Part shown: one piece after another, positions 1 to 7,795 of the stretch
Layout of the letters: the number at the start of each line of letters is the position of its first letter
Position numbering within the stretch: position 1 is the stretch's first letter
DNA from: Fibrobacteraceae bacterium
GTDB taxonomy: Bacteria > Fibrobacterota > Fibrobacteria > Fibrobacterales > Fibrobacteraceae
Direction: 5' to 3'
DNA length: 17,290 bases
Assembly: GCA_023231365.1 (NCBI GenBank)
Contig: JALNVO010000027.1
Location: forward strand, 1 to 17,290
Translations under genes and position numbers: made by a program
Notes under the pieces: model-generated
The model's input: only the letters and a program-made list of their open reading frames with translations
What the model was told of the DNA's origin: nothing
Databases searched by the model: none

Positions 1-5
1 AGAAA

Positions 6-1097
6 TCAGGCAGATTCTGTGTTAGCATTGGCTACCTTCTGTTGTTTGTAAGCGAGTTGTCCGCAAGCGGCAAGAATATCGCGCCCACGCGGATTCCGGA
101 TGGTGATTTGAATCTCTGCGGCCCGGACCTTTTCAAGGAAGCGGTTGACTTCTTCTTCGGTAGGGGCTTCAAGGCTCGGATCGTCCATCTGGTTGAGTAC
201 GATTGCGTTCACCTTGCAGCGCCGAGGAGCGCAAATCTTGATGAGTTCCTTGGCTGCTTCATCTGTGCAGGTAACTCCTTTCATAAGTACGAATTCAAAG
301 GTGACATAATTATCTGTCCGGCGTGTATATTCGTCCGTTGCCTCCAAAAGTTTCTCAATAGGCCATATCCGGTTTACGGGCATGACGGCACTGCGGCGCT
401 CGTTGTTTGTGCTGTTGAGGCTTACGGCAAGGCAGCAGGGCGTGTTGCGGTCCACGAGTTCCTTGATTTTGGGGACGATGCCCGATGTGCTTATGGTCAT
501 CCGCTTGCGGCCCAAATTAAAGAGCTTCTGGTTGTGGAGTGTGCAACATACGCGATGTACGTTGTCTAAATTATTGAGCGGTTCTCCCATTCCCATAAAA
601 ATGATGTTTGTTACCTGGGCGGGCTTTCCGTCGGCATCAATTTCTCCGGTAGAAGTTAGGTATTCGTTGACGCGGATGATTTCTTCGAGGATTTCGCCCG
701 CTTCGAGGTTGCGGGTGAATCCCATTTTTGCGGTGCGGCAGAATGTGCAGTTCATTGCACAGCCGATTTCCGTTGATACGCACACGGAAAATCGCCCGTT
801 TGTAGGTATGAGCACTGTTTCAATGAAATGACCGTCCATTGTCTTAAAAAGCCATTTGACGGCTCCGTCTACGGAAATCAAGTGCTCGGATTCGATGAGG
901 GAGCGGATGGCAAAATCCTTGGCGAGCTTCTCTCGCGTTTGCGGCGGAAGATTTTTCATATCGTCAAAGGATGATATTTGACGGCAAAAGAGCCAATTCT
1001 GGATTTGATCAGCGCGGAAGGACTTCTCGCCATTGGCCGATAGCCACTCTTTTAATTCATCCGCTGTAAGGGATTTTATATCGTTAAATTTTGCCAC
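6..1097 (-). CDS. rlmN: Dual-specificity 23S rRNA (A2503)/tRNA (A37) C2-methyltransferase RlmN
   Basis: Radical-SAM enzyme that puts a methyl group on C2 of A2503 in 23S rRNA (and of A37 in some tRNAs) in the cytoplasm. The 363-residue product has the usual family length. The [4Fe-4S]/SAM motif C-x3-C-x2-C is seen at C113, C117 and C120 (CAMNCTFC). The two further catalytic cysteines of the family match C106 (in SVCVST) and C345 (in DILAACGQL). MGMGEPL (168-174) and the C-terminal NPRGRD motif are also present. The ATG at 1097 gives the expected N-terminal helical region. No strong Shine-Dalgarno is visible upstream. The stop lies 5 bases from the window edge, so its terminator and any downstream partner are outside. 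It diverges from the lipoprotein gene at 1227 across about 129 bp. Cfr-type resistance enzymes share the fold, but the overall sequence fits housekeeping RlmN. Confidence 0.96.
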   Translation of the reverse strand: MAKFNDIKSLTADELKEWLSANGEKSFRADQIQNWLFCRQISSFDDMKNLPPQTREKLAKDFAIRSLIESEHLISVDGAVKWLFKTMDGHFIETVLIPTNGRFSVCVSTEIGCAMNCTFCRTAKMGFTRNLEAGEILEEIIRVNEYLTSTGEIDADGKPAQVTNIIFMGMGEPLNNLDNVHRVCCTLHNQKLFNLGRKRMTISTSGIVPKIKELVDRNTPCCLAVSLNSTNNERRSAVMPVNRIWPIEKLLEATDEYTRRTDNYVTFEFVLMKGVTCTDEAAKELIKICAPRRCKVNAIVLNQMDDPSLEAPTEEEVNRFLEKVRAAEIQITIRNPRGRDILAACGQLAYKQQKVANANTESA

Positions 1098-1100
1098 TAG

Positions 1101-1127
1101 TTGACAAAGATAGAAAAAATTTAAACT
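1101..1127 (+). promoter_or_regulatory. Possible promoter for the 1227-4325 cluster
   Basis: A perfect TTGACA lies at 1101-1106 and a fair -10 (TAAACT) at 1122-1127. The 15-nt spacer is shorter than ideal. It would leave a leader of about 95 nt before the ATG at 1227. The interval also has to hold the promoter of the divergent rlmN. This is a motif match only. Confidence 0.25.
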
Positions 1128-1226
1128 AAAATGTAAGTAAAAAAGAAAGCGGACTTTTGTTGCAAGACTAAAATGCTATTTTTCCTAACAATTTGTGTAA
1201 CTTTAGTAACTTTATATTGGAGTTGT

Positions 1227-1742
1227 ATGGGAAAAAAGAACCTGCTATTCGCTTGCTTGGCGCTTTCGTTCGTCTTTGTCGGCTGCGCCCCGTCCGTAAA
1301 AAAACAGGCAATAAATCCCGATGTAGAAGCGGATCCCGGATGCGTCGCCTTAGTCATCGAAGCGAAGGTACTTCCCGTGTTGCCGGATAATAGCACGATC
1401 GTGGGGGCTATCGAAATCGGCGATGCCGGAATGTCAACCGATTGCCAGCGAGACGATGTGTTTCAGATTCTGAAAAAGGAAGCTTGCAAGAGCGACGCCC
1501 AGCTTGTGTACATCAAGGAAAGCAAGAATCCCGATTCCTGGAGCACTTGCTACCGCGCCAAGGCGGATCTTGTCCGCGTTTCTGACGAAGATCGGGAATC
1601 CTTTGCGAAGGCCGCTTCCGAACAGCAGAACGCGATGGCTGGAACGCCTAAAAAGGAAAAAAGCAGTTTTGTGTGGCAAGTAGTCGGCTACACGGTCGGT
1701 TTTGCCGCCGGCTTCCTTTTGGTGACATTGTTGCTTAACTAG
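1227..1742 (+). CDS. Small lipoprotein with C-terminal hydrophobic helix, DUF4156-like
   Basis: Function unknown. The ATG at 1227 is chosen over an upstream ATG at 1173 because GGAG sits at 1219-1222 and because this start gives a clean lipoprotein signal: KK, a hydrophobic stretch, then FVGC with the lipidated Cys at residue 20. The 171-residue product has four more cysteines (C39, C73, C87, C108), consistent with disulfides. The region from about 58 to 118 loosely recalls small DUF4156-type lipoproteins (a helix rich in Ala/Cys, then a Tyr/Ala-rich strand); this is an impression, not a match. A charged stretch (about 119-145) leads to a C-terminal hydrophobic segment (about 150-170) with regularly spaced glycines. 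That makes two potential membrane anchors in one small protein. It is first in a cluster, 10 nt before the next gene, so it probably works with the two paralogues downstream. Confidence 0.8.
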   Translation: MGKKNLLFACLALSFVFVGCAPSVKKQAINPDVEADPGCVALVIEAKVLPVLPDNSTIVGAIEIGDAGMSTDCQRDDVFQILKKEACKSDAQLVYIKESKNPDSWSTCYRAKADLVRVSDEDRESFAKAASEQQNAMAGTPKKEKSSFVWQVVGYTVGFAAGFLLVTLLLN

Positions 1743-1752
1743 AGAAGCGACG

Positions 1753-3033
1753 ATGCGCTTTTTTATTTGCTTCTTGATCATATCCCTCTTTTCCTGGACT
1801 TGGTCGCAAGATTTTTCCGATTTCGAAAAGAGGCTTGCTTCCGAAGGGCCTTCGGAACGCCAGAACATTATCCCGTTGCGCGATTCCTTGCTTGAAAGCT
1901 TGCTGTCAAAAGACGCTGAAGCCGTATCCCGTCAGATGAAAATGTTGCAGACTCGGGAAACCGAAGAAATTTTGCCGCTGACGGACGATGAAAAATTCAT
2001 CGCTTTTGTTTATATGGAACAATACGACTCCCTTCTTGTATTCTTCGTCAACAACGCGAAAAATGCCTATCGAAAAATCTTTGTTTCGAAGAAGACAATG
2101 CAGGACGTTATCGCGGATGATGCGTTGCATGCGTTTCTATTGGATTTTGAATCTCGGAACGAATCGCGTCTGAAAAAAGAAAACATCTTGACGGCGACGC
2201 AAAACTCGGCGATTGATCCTGTTTACAAGGCAGAAGCCGCTGCGGTTTATTTGATACCAAACCTTTATAAAGAGAAACGGGCCAGACAGGATTTTATCCA
2301 GAATGCATATGCGTTTATCGAAAAATATCCCGACCATCCTGACGCGGATTGGCTTAAAAAGTCCGTCTTGGCGCCGTTGACGGATAATCGAGATTATGTC
2401 AAATTCGCCGATAGCGTCCGTCATTGCGGGCTGATGGCCGATCGGGAACGGGCCGCCCAGGATCGTCAAGAACTTTTGAACAAGAAGCTTTATACGAGTG
2501 GACTCGGCGCGAGCTTTCTGCTCGGCGTCGGCGTTCCGATGACGGGGCGTCTGAAGCGCTTTTATTCCGATGAATTCAATTCGCCTTTTTCGGGGATGTT
2601 CATCGTAGAAATTCCCGTATTGCAACTCTGGAGATTCGAACTAGCCCTGGATGCTTCTGGTCCGATGAATGAGGGCGCAGGAATCTTCGGCTTCGACCTC
2701 GGATTTGTCGTTCTGGACAAGCCCCAATACAAGATCACGCCGTATTTAAGCGTCGGCGCGACAAGCGTTTACGAGGAATCGAAAGATAGCGTTTTAACCG
2801 GTGGAGACTCGTTTGAATCGTATTCGGCCGGCGTGAATTTTGATTATCGGTTCGCTTCGCATAAATTCTTCTCAAAACGGATCTTGATGACGTATTCCAT
2901 CCGGGTCAAGTATCAGTTTTCTTATGCCTCAACGAGAATTCAATGGGAAAGCAACGGAATCACCGGCGAAGCGGAATCCTACAAGGGTATCTATCATACG
3001 CTTGCAGCAGGTGTCAATATTTTCATCTGGTAA
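1753..3033 (+). CDS. Secreted helical/beta two-part protein, paralogue A (putative outer-membrane protein)
   Basis: Not a family I can name. The 426-residue product starts with a signal peptide (about 1-18, cleavage near WSQ-D). Residues about 20-245 look helical and charged, with a motif YPDHPDADWLKK at 192-203. From about 246 the sequence becomes beta-rich, with alternating polar and aromatic/hydrophobic residues (GLGASFLLG, FGFDLGFVVLD, ITPYLSVGAT, LMTYSIRVKYQFS) and a last strand ending in Trp. This suits an outer-membrane barrel or a large beta domain with a periplasmic helical part. The next gene encodes an end-to-end paralogue. Purine-rich GAGAAG lies 6 nt before the ATG. Gaps of 10 nt upstream and 5 nt downstream indicate co-transcription. 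The existence of the gene is secure; the barrel topology is inferred. Confidence 0.85.
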   Translation: MRFFICFLIISLFSWTWSQDFSDFEKRLASEGPSERQNIIPLRDSLLESLLSKDAEAVSRQMKMLQTRETEEILPLTDDEKFIAFVYMEQYDSLLVFFVNNAKNAYRKIFVSKKTMQDVIADDALHAFLLDFESRNESRLKKENILTATQNSAIDPVYKAEAAAVYLIPNLYKEKRARQDFIQNAYAFIEKYPDHPDADWLKKSVLAPLTDNRDYVKFADSVRHCGLMADRERAAQDRQELLNKKLYTSGLGASFLLGVGVPMTGRLKRFYSDEFNSPFSGMFIVEIPVLQLWRFELALDASGPMNEGAGIFGFDLGFVVLDKPQYKITPYLSVGATSVYEESKDSVLTGGDSFESYSAGVNFDYRFASHKFFSKRILMTYSIRVKYQFSYASTRIQWESNGITGEAESYKGIYHTLAAGVNIFIW

Positions 3034-3038
3034 CGAAA

Positions 3039-4325
3039 ATGAAAAGTTTGCTGATCTTCCTCTGTCTTTTGGCGGTGGCGCTATTTGCCGAAGAAAATTC
3101 TGCGTTGCATTCCGCGCTATCCGATTCCGCGGTAGCGCCTACGAAAACGGAATTGATCTATCGGGGACGGAATTTTTTGGCGAAATCGCTCCAGGCGAAG
3201 AATCGCGAAGATGCGTTGCAGGCGATTGCCTATTTGAAAAATTCGGGATTTCGTTCGGTCGCGCTTCCCTACGTTGAAGAAGACCGCAGCTATTTCGCTT
3301 TGGGAATGCATGATTCCGCCGCTGCGTGCATCATCCGTAGTCTTCGGGATGAAAATGTGACCATATCGGTTCCCGCCGATGAACTGTTCCATTACTTGAA
3401 AAATTTATTTATCTTAAATTCTAATACGGCGGATTCATTGATTGCCGAAGTTCAAAAGTCGGCCGTGGATGAAAAGTATAAAAAGGAATTGCCCGCCCTT
3501 CTGTATCTGCCTTTTGTGGAAATGAATCACGAGTTCCGCAATCAAGTCGATGATCGTCAATACATTTATTCAGAAACAAGCATTGATACGACAGCCGCCG
3601 CCAAGTTCTTGGACTATGCGGACGCTTTCGTCAACAGGTATCCCATAGATGACGATGCCGTTTGGATGAAAAAATTCTTGGTTGATCCGATTCGTAAGAA
3701 ATTGGACGAAACGCGCGAATTTGCGGAAAATCCGTGGAAGGACAAGTATTATACAGGTGGCGCAGGCTTTGAAGTCGCTCTGTTTTCTGGCTTTTTCTCT
3801 GGTGATGCGGGCCGCCATCTAAAGCAAGTTGAGACTGATCTCCGGTTCTATTTATCGTTTCCGTTTCAGTATAAGCGATTCACCCTTGATTGGTTCATGA
3901 TGTTTAACAATTCGGCAGAAGTGACGGATGAAATCCGGAATGACAAAGACTCTCTCATTCGGGATGTTGGTTCGTCGTTTGCGTTCAACATGATTGGAGT
4001 ATCGTTGGGCGTTGTTGTATTCGATAGTCGTTTTTTTAAGGCATATCCATTTATTGGGTATTCTTTTGAAAGTAAAAAAGAAGACAATGAATACGCTTCG
4101 GGCTCCGATCATTTTTCGGGATTTCATTTCGGAGCCGTGGCGGATTTCCGGTTCTGGGCGTCTCGTCCGAGGCGAAAAAGAATGGCATCGATAACCCTGT
4201 CGTTGCGATTCCGCTATATGGGAACATTGACCGATTTTGAATTTGAGAATAAAGACGGATCCAGCGTTTCGATGGGAGGCCTTTACAATCAGTTCATGAT
4301 TGGGCTTTGTCTGTTCGGTTGGTAA
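3039..4325 (+). CDS. Secreted helical/beta two-part protein, paralogue B (putative outer-membrane protein)
   Basis: The 428-residue product resembles paralogue A along its whole length: a signal peptide (about 1-17, ALFA-EEN), a helical half, then a beta-rich half from about 237 ending in Trp. Matching landmarks are YPIDDDAVWMKK (201-212) against YPDHPDADWLKK in A; YYTGGAGFEV against LYTSGLGASF; SLGVVVFDSRFFKAYPFIG against DLGFVVLDKPQYKITPYLS; and endings GLCLFGW against GVNIFIW. Identity is low outside these blocks, so the duplication is old. The ATG at 3039 is chosen because it begins the signal peptide and lies 5 nt after the upstream stop; an in-frame start at 2943 would place a polar stretch before the signal. 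No clear Shine-Dalgarno is seen, so translation may depend on coupling to paralogue A. Function unknown. Confidence 0.85.
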   Translation: MKSLLIFLCLLAVALFAEENSALHSALSDSAVAPTKTELIYRGRNFLAKSLQAKNREDALQAIAYLKNSGFRSVALPYVEEDRSYFALGMHDSAAACIIRSLRDENVTISVPADELFHYLKNLFILNSNTADSLIAEVQKSAVDEKYKKELPALLYLPFVEMNHEFRNQVDDRQYIYSETSIDTTAAAKFLDYADAFVNRYPIDDDAVWMKKFLVDPIRKKLDETREFAENPWKDKYYTGGAGFEVALFSGFFSGDAGRHLKQVETDLRFYLSFPFQYKRFTLDWFMMFNNSAEVTDEIRNDKDSLIRDVGSSFAFNMIGVSLGVVVFDSRFFKAYPFIGYSFESKKEDNEYASGSDHFSGFHFGAVADFRFWASRPRRKRMASITLSLRFRYMGTLTDFEFENKDGSSVSMGGLYNQFMIGLCLFGW

Positions 4326-4368
4326 GATTGACTTAGTCTCAACCTAGAGTAAAAAAATTATAGATATT

Positions 4369-4421
4369 CGCGTTACACGTTGCGTACTTAAATGAGATGA
4401 CGCAAAACGCGCGCTTTTTTT
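4369..4421 (+). terminator. Rho-independent terminator with bulged stem, ends the 1227-4325 cluster
   Basis: CGCGTT (4369-4374) pairs with AACGCG (4406-4411), and TTGCGT (4380-4385) pairs with ACGCAA (4400-4405). The 5' arm carries a 5-nt bulge (4375-4379) and the loop is 14 nt. CGC and seven T (4415-4421) follow. The T-tract overlaps the TAA stop of the convergent PBP gene. On the minus strand the nearest T-run is about 10 nt beyond the stem, so termination that way would be weaker. Confidence 0.65.
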
Positions 4422-6738
4422 AGAATATTTGACGGGTTTTCTTGACTGGAGGAGGGAGGTCCTTTTCCTTCTTTTTGCCAAGGCTCTTTTTTGGTCCTTC
4501 TACCGAATTCTTGGTGCTGAAGAGCGTCGCATCTTCAGCGGATTTTGTCTTAATGTTGAAGTGGTTCCCGTCGCAAATTTCTTCCGGTGCGTGACCTGCC
4601 GAATACAGGCAATAAGTGGTTGCGCTACAGAATTCTCCGGCGAGCTTTCCCGTATAATTGCAGATACTTCTGCTAACAACTCCTGGAGGCACAGGGAAAG
4701 ACTTTTTGGGAAGCCCTTTGTGGAGTTCCTTCATTACATCAATCCAGATCGGGAGCGGGTCTTCAGACCCCGTATGTCCGGGGCCCATAGGTGATGGTGA
4801 ATCCGTTCCGACCCAGATGCCCATCGTGTATTGCTTGGTAAATCCGATGTACCAAGTATCTGCGTAGTTATTCGTCGTTCCCGTCTTTCCTCCGCTCGGG
4901 TAGTAGAATCCGCTTGCGCCTACGCGGGCTGCTGTTCCGTGGATGTTGACGTCCTTGAGCATATCCACCATCAAGTAGGCGGAGGCCGGACGGATCACTT
5001 CGTGCTCTTCGCGTTTGTGGCGTTCAAGTACCGTGCCCCGCTTGTCGACGATGGAGTCGATGAGGTAGGGCTCGATGCGGATGCCTCCGTTGGGGAATAC
5101 CGTGTACGCGGATGTCATTTCCATTAGAGTTGCGCCGATCGATCCGAGAGCAAGGCTCGGGACGGCCTTGAGCGGAGCCTTTTTGATGCCGAATTTGCGG
5201 GCGTAGCTCACTACGTTCTGAAGGCCGTACTTCATTCCTGTAAGCACTGCCGGAAGGTTCATTGAAAGGTAGAGTGCGCGGCGGAGTGTCATCATCCCTT
5301 CGAATTCATTGTCGAAGTTGGATGGGCGCCATGTTTTGGACGGGTCTTCTTCATCTTCGATCGTTACGGGCTGGTCGTTCACGGAATCGCAAGGAGAGGC
5401 TCCGTTGTCCATTGCGGTTGCATAGACGAAAGGCTTGAAGGACGAACCCGGTTGGCGGAGCGATTGCACCGCGCGGTTCCACTTGGACTTGTTGAAATCG
5501 TTTCCGCCGATCATTGCGCGGATTCCGCCTGTTTCGTTGTCGATGAGGATGAGGCCTACTTGGGCTTCGTGGTAGCGGGAGCTGTCCGGGAAGCGCCATT
5601 TGGAGGGGTCTTGTGCCGTATCGCTTGCGAGGTAATCCTTTGTAAATTCCGCATAGATGCTATCGAAATGGGCGAGTACGGAATCGCTTTTCATCTTATA
5701 CTTGCTTGCGAGTCCGAGCTTCCAGATGGCGCGTTGCTTGATGCGTTTTTGTATGCGGAGGATCTGCGCTGCTGCGACCTTTTCTGCATAAGCCTGAATT
5801 TTGGGATCGATTGTAGAATAAATATTCACGCCGTCTGCATAGAGGGAATTTTCTCCGTATTTATTTTCCATGTATTTGCGGACTTCTTCATAGAAATAAA
5901 GACCTGCTCCGGCATCTTCCTTAGGAGGAACGACGTTCAGAGGTTCTTTTTCATATCTCCGGAAATCCTTTTTAGAAATGTAGCCTGCGTCGTACATCGC
6001 ATAAAGGACCGTATTGCGGCGTTCCAGCGAAGCCTTTGGGTGCTTGTCCGGTCGGTAACCCTCCGGACGCTGCAACATACCGGCGAGGGTCGCGTATTCA
6101 GGAACGCTCAGGCTGTCAAGGGGTTTTCCAAAATAGAAGTCGCTTGCCGCTTGGAAACCGTAGTTTCCGCCTCCCAAGTACACTTCGTTCATATAAAATT
6201 CCATGATCTCGTTTTTAGTATAGGTCTGCTCGATGCGGACTGCTGTCATTGCTTCTTTTATCTTGCGCGAAATTTTGCGTTCGGGCGTGAGGAACAGCAA
6301 TTTGGAAAGCTGCTGGGTCAGTGTAGAAGCTCCGCGGAGTTTACTCCCGGAGAAAACGCTCTGGATGACCGCTTTCGGGATCGAAGCGAGGTTCATGCCC
6401 CAATGGGAGTAAAAATCGCGGTCTTCCGTGGCCATTACGGCGCCCATCGCCATCTGGGGTATGGAATCGATCGGAGTCCACACACGTCGTTCCACGTAGA
6501 ACTCGTGGGCGGGGATGCTGTCTTTGTCGTAGACTGTTGTCACCAGCTTGGGATCGATGTCTTCAAGCTGTGCAAGCGAAGGAAGGCTTGCGGAGAGATA
6601 GAGGAGCGCGATGATCCCGGCTATGAGGAGAATCCCGCAGGGGATACAGAGGATGAGAACCTTGCGGAATACGTTTTGACCGGGTTTAGGAAATACCGAA
6701 GCGAGGATTGTCTTGGCTTTTTGCACGAATACGTTCAT
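4420..6738 (-). CDS. Class A penicillin-binding protein, PBP1A type (transglycosylase/transpeptidase)
   Basis: Bifunctional peptidoglycan synthase: it polymerises lipid II glycan strands and cross-links stem peptides in the periplasm. Residue numbers count from an in-frame GTG at 6747; the ATG at 6738 (residue 4) is preferred, though neither has a clear Shine-Dalgarno. There is a short cytoplasmic tail, then a membrane anchor at about 28-52. The GT51 domain has the catalytic Glu in ATEDRDFYSHWG (E108), the RGASTLTQQLSK block (138-149) and KNEIMEFYMNEVYLG (178-192). The transpeptidase domain has SSFK (active Ser 435, K438), SMN (495-497) and KTGTT (621-625). Near the C-terminus are four cysteines (696, 707, 713, 725), as in many PBP1A proteins, and a Lys/Pro-rich tail. 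Length is normal. It stands alone, convergent with the left cluster and divergent from the lipoprotein at 6829. Confidence 0.95.
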   Translation of the reverse strand: MNVFVQKAKTILASVFPKPGQNVFRKVLILCIPCGILLIAGIIALLYLSASLPSLAQLEDIDPKLVTTVYDKDSIPAHEFYVERRVWTPIDSIPQMAMGAVMATEDRDFYSHWGMNLASIPKAVIQSVFSGSKLRGASTLTQQLSKLLFLTPERKISRKIKEAMTAVRIEQTYTKNEIMEFYMNEVYLGGGNYGFQAASDFYFGKPLDSLSVPEYATLAGMLQRPEGYRPDKHPKASLERRNTVLYAMYDAGYISKKDFRRYEKEPLNVVPPKEDAGAGLYFYEEVRKYMENKYGENSLYADGVNIYSTIDPKIQAYAEKVAAAQILRIQKRIKQRAIWKLGLASKYKMKSDSVLAHFDSIYAEFTKDYLASDTAQDPSKWRFPDSSRYHEAQVGLILIDNETGGIRAMIGGNDFNKSKWNRAVQSLRQPGSSFKPFVYATAMDNGASPCDSVNDQPVTIEDEEDPSKTWRPSNFDNEFEGMMTLRRALYLSMNLPAVLTGMKYGLQNVVSYARKFGIKKAPLKAVPSLALGSIGATLMEMTSAYTVFPNGGIRIEPYLIDSIVDKRGTVLERHKREEHEVIRPASAYLMVDMLKDVNIHGTAARVGASGFYYPSGGKTGTTNNYADTWYIGFTKQYTMGIWVGTDSPSPMGPGHTGSEDPLPIWIDVMKELHKGLPKKSFPVPPGVVSRSICNYTGKLAGEFCSATTYCLYSAGHAPEEICDGNHFNIKTKSAEDATLFSTKNSVEGPKKSLGKKKEKDLPPPVKKTRQIF

Positions 6739-6828
6739 TTTAATCACAGTATAAATGTTGTGTAATTGCGAAAACTTATGATAAAATGTAACTTTTATGC
6801 GGATTGTTTTTAAGATGGAGATGTTTAA

Positions 6829-7722
6829 ATGAATACTTTTAAGACTCTATTTCCCGCTGTTCTTTTTATCTCTTTAGCTAGTTTTGTCGGTTGTGGCTCT
6901 GTAGACCATGATCCGCCGAAGATCAAGACGACGTTCGGACAAGTGTCCCCAATGGACACGCTGGTCGTTGAATTTGACAAGGATCTGGATGATTTCGACG
7001 ACTCTCTGGTTTCCTCCAACGTGCCTATAACGGTAGTGAAACAGAGCGGCTCCAAAGTCTATATTGTGGGGGCGACAGATACTTTGGCAGGGCTCCCTAG
7101 CTTTGAAGCGGCCAGCTCTTTTGACTCGCTCAAGTTCGTGGACATTTCCGACGAAGATGGAAATACGGAAGAAAAGGTGCAATCCGTTACGTTTAGTACG
7201 TATCCGTTCCTCGATAAAGATGTCTATAAAGGAACGAATTGCAAGACAAATAATTATCCGGTAGATGCCGATGTCCTGACGGATTCGTCTTCAACGACGT
7301 TTTTCACTAACGTGAAAGTCTCCAAGGGCGTAACGTTTGCTGGTGTGCTCGGCGGCGTGCAGCACAATAAAAATTGTTTTGATGAAAGGGATTATTTCCG
7401 CATTTTCTTGAAGAAGAACGATATCCTTTCCATTCAATTATCCACAGGAAATAAGAACGTTCCCCTCTATTTGGCAGTTCTTGGACCGACGCTCAAGGAT
7501 GATGCTCTCCCTTCTTGTGGTGTGGACGATAATAAGGAGTTTATTTCTTTAACGGGAACGTCTTTGGATTCGAATATCGTGATTGGAGAAATCCACGACT
7601 GCGGAACGAATATGATAACGGACTATCTTGCTTATTACATCCGTGTTGGATATTCTGAATCGTTGACTTCTTTGCAGGAAGTTGCCGTCCCCTATAAGAT
7701 GACGATTACGATTTCCCGCTGA
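6829..7722 (+). CDS. Lipoprotein with Ig-like N-terminal region and beta-rich C-terminal region
   Basis: The 297-residue product begins with a lipoprotein-type signal: hydrophobic 7-20, then FVGC with Cys22. GGAG at 6817-6820 supports the ATG at 6829. Residues about 29-120 resemble bacterial Ig-like domains of the SbsA/Big_5 type, with a pattern of the kind P-M-D-T-L-V-V-E-F-D-K-D-L-D around 41-54. The C-terminal region (about 140-297) is beta-rich; its DYFRIFLKKNDILSIQL stretch recalls pre-peptidase C-terminal (PPC) domains, a weak resemblance. Five cysteines in the mature part could form disulfides. No catalytic motif is visible, so a binding, structural or surface-display role is more likely than an enzyme. 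It diverges from the PBP gene; the next plus-strand gene is a tRNA with its own promoter. I see no convincing terminator directly after it. Confidence 0.75.
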   Translation: MNTFKTLFPAVLFISLASFVGCGSVDHDPPKIKTTFGQVSPMDTLVVEFDKDLDDFDDSLVSSNVPITVVKQSGSKVYIVGATDTLAGLPSFEAASSFDSLKFVDISDEDGNTEEKVQSVTFSTYPFLDKDVYKGTNCKTNNYPVDADVLTDSSSTTFFTNVKVSKGVTFAGVLGGVQHNKNCFDERDYFRIFLKKNDILSIQLSTGNKNVPLYLAVLGPTLKDDALPSCGVDDNKEFISLTGTSLDSNIVIGEIHDCGTNMITDYLAYYIRVGYSESLTSLQEVAVPYKMTITISR

Positions 7723-7750
7723 AGAGCGCAAAAAAAGTCCCGAAATCCCC

Positions 7751-7778
7751 TTGACAAAATTTGCAGGGGTTCTATATT
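7751..7778 (+). promoter_or_regulatory. Sigma-70-type promoter of the tRNA-Arg gene
   Basis: TTGACA (7751-7756), a 16-nt spacer and TATATT (7773-7778) make a near-consensus promoter. The -10 ends 17 nt before the mature tRNA 5' end, so the leader would be about 10 nt. CCCCT (7747-7751) and AGGGG (7765-7769) form an inverted repeat around the -35. Confidence 0.7.
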
Positions 7779-7795
7779 TGGGGCGTCCAATTATT

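Noticed and set aside
42..831. Plus-strand frames opposite rlmN
   Set aside because: They cover the conserved radical-SAM core of rlmN in antisense and show no start signals.
1173..1226. Upstream ATG extending the first lipoprotein by 18 residues
   Set aside because: It would put a second hydrophobic stretch before the lipoprotein signal, and the GGAG site serves the ATG at 1227.
2943..3038. Longer start for paralogue B overlapping paralogue A
   Set aside because: The extra 32 residues are basic and polar and would bury the signal peptide that begins at 3039.
6748..6753. TATACT on the minus strand just before the PBP start
   Set aside because: As a -10 it would place the transcript start at or inside the first codons, and there is no good -35.
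5452..6765. Long plus-strand open frame (437 codons) opposite the PBP gene
   Set aside because: It is antisense to a complete PBP1A with all motifs. The translation is Cys/His/Phe-rich without domain signals and mirrors the codon bias of the real gene.
7717..7736. CGCT-GAAG-AGCG hairpin at the end of the Ig-like lipoprotein gene
   Set aside because: Only 4 bp, overlaps the stop codon and is followed by A rather than T, so it is not a terminator on the plus strand.
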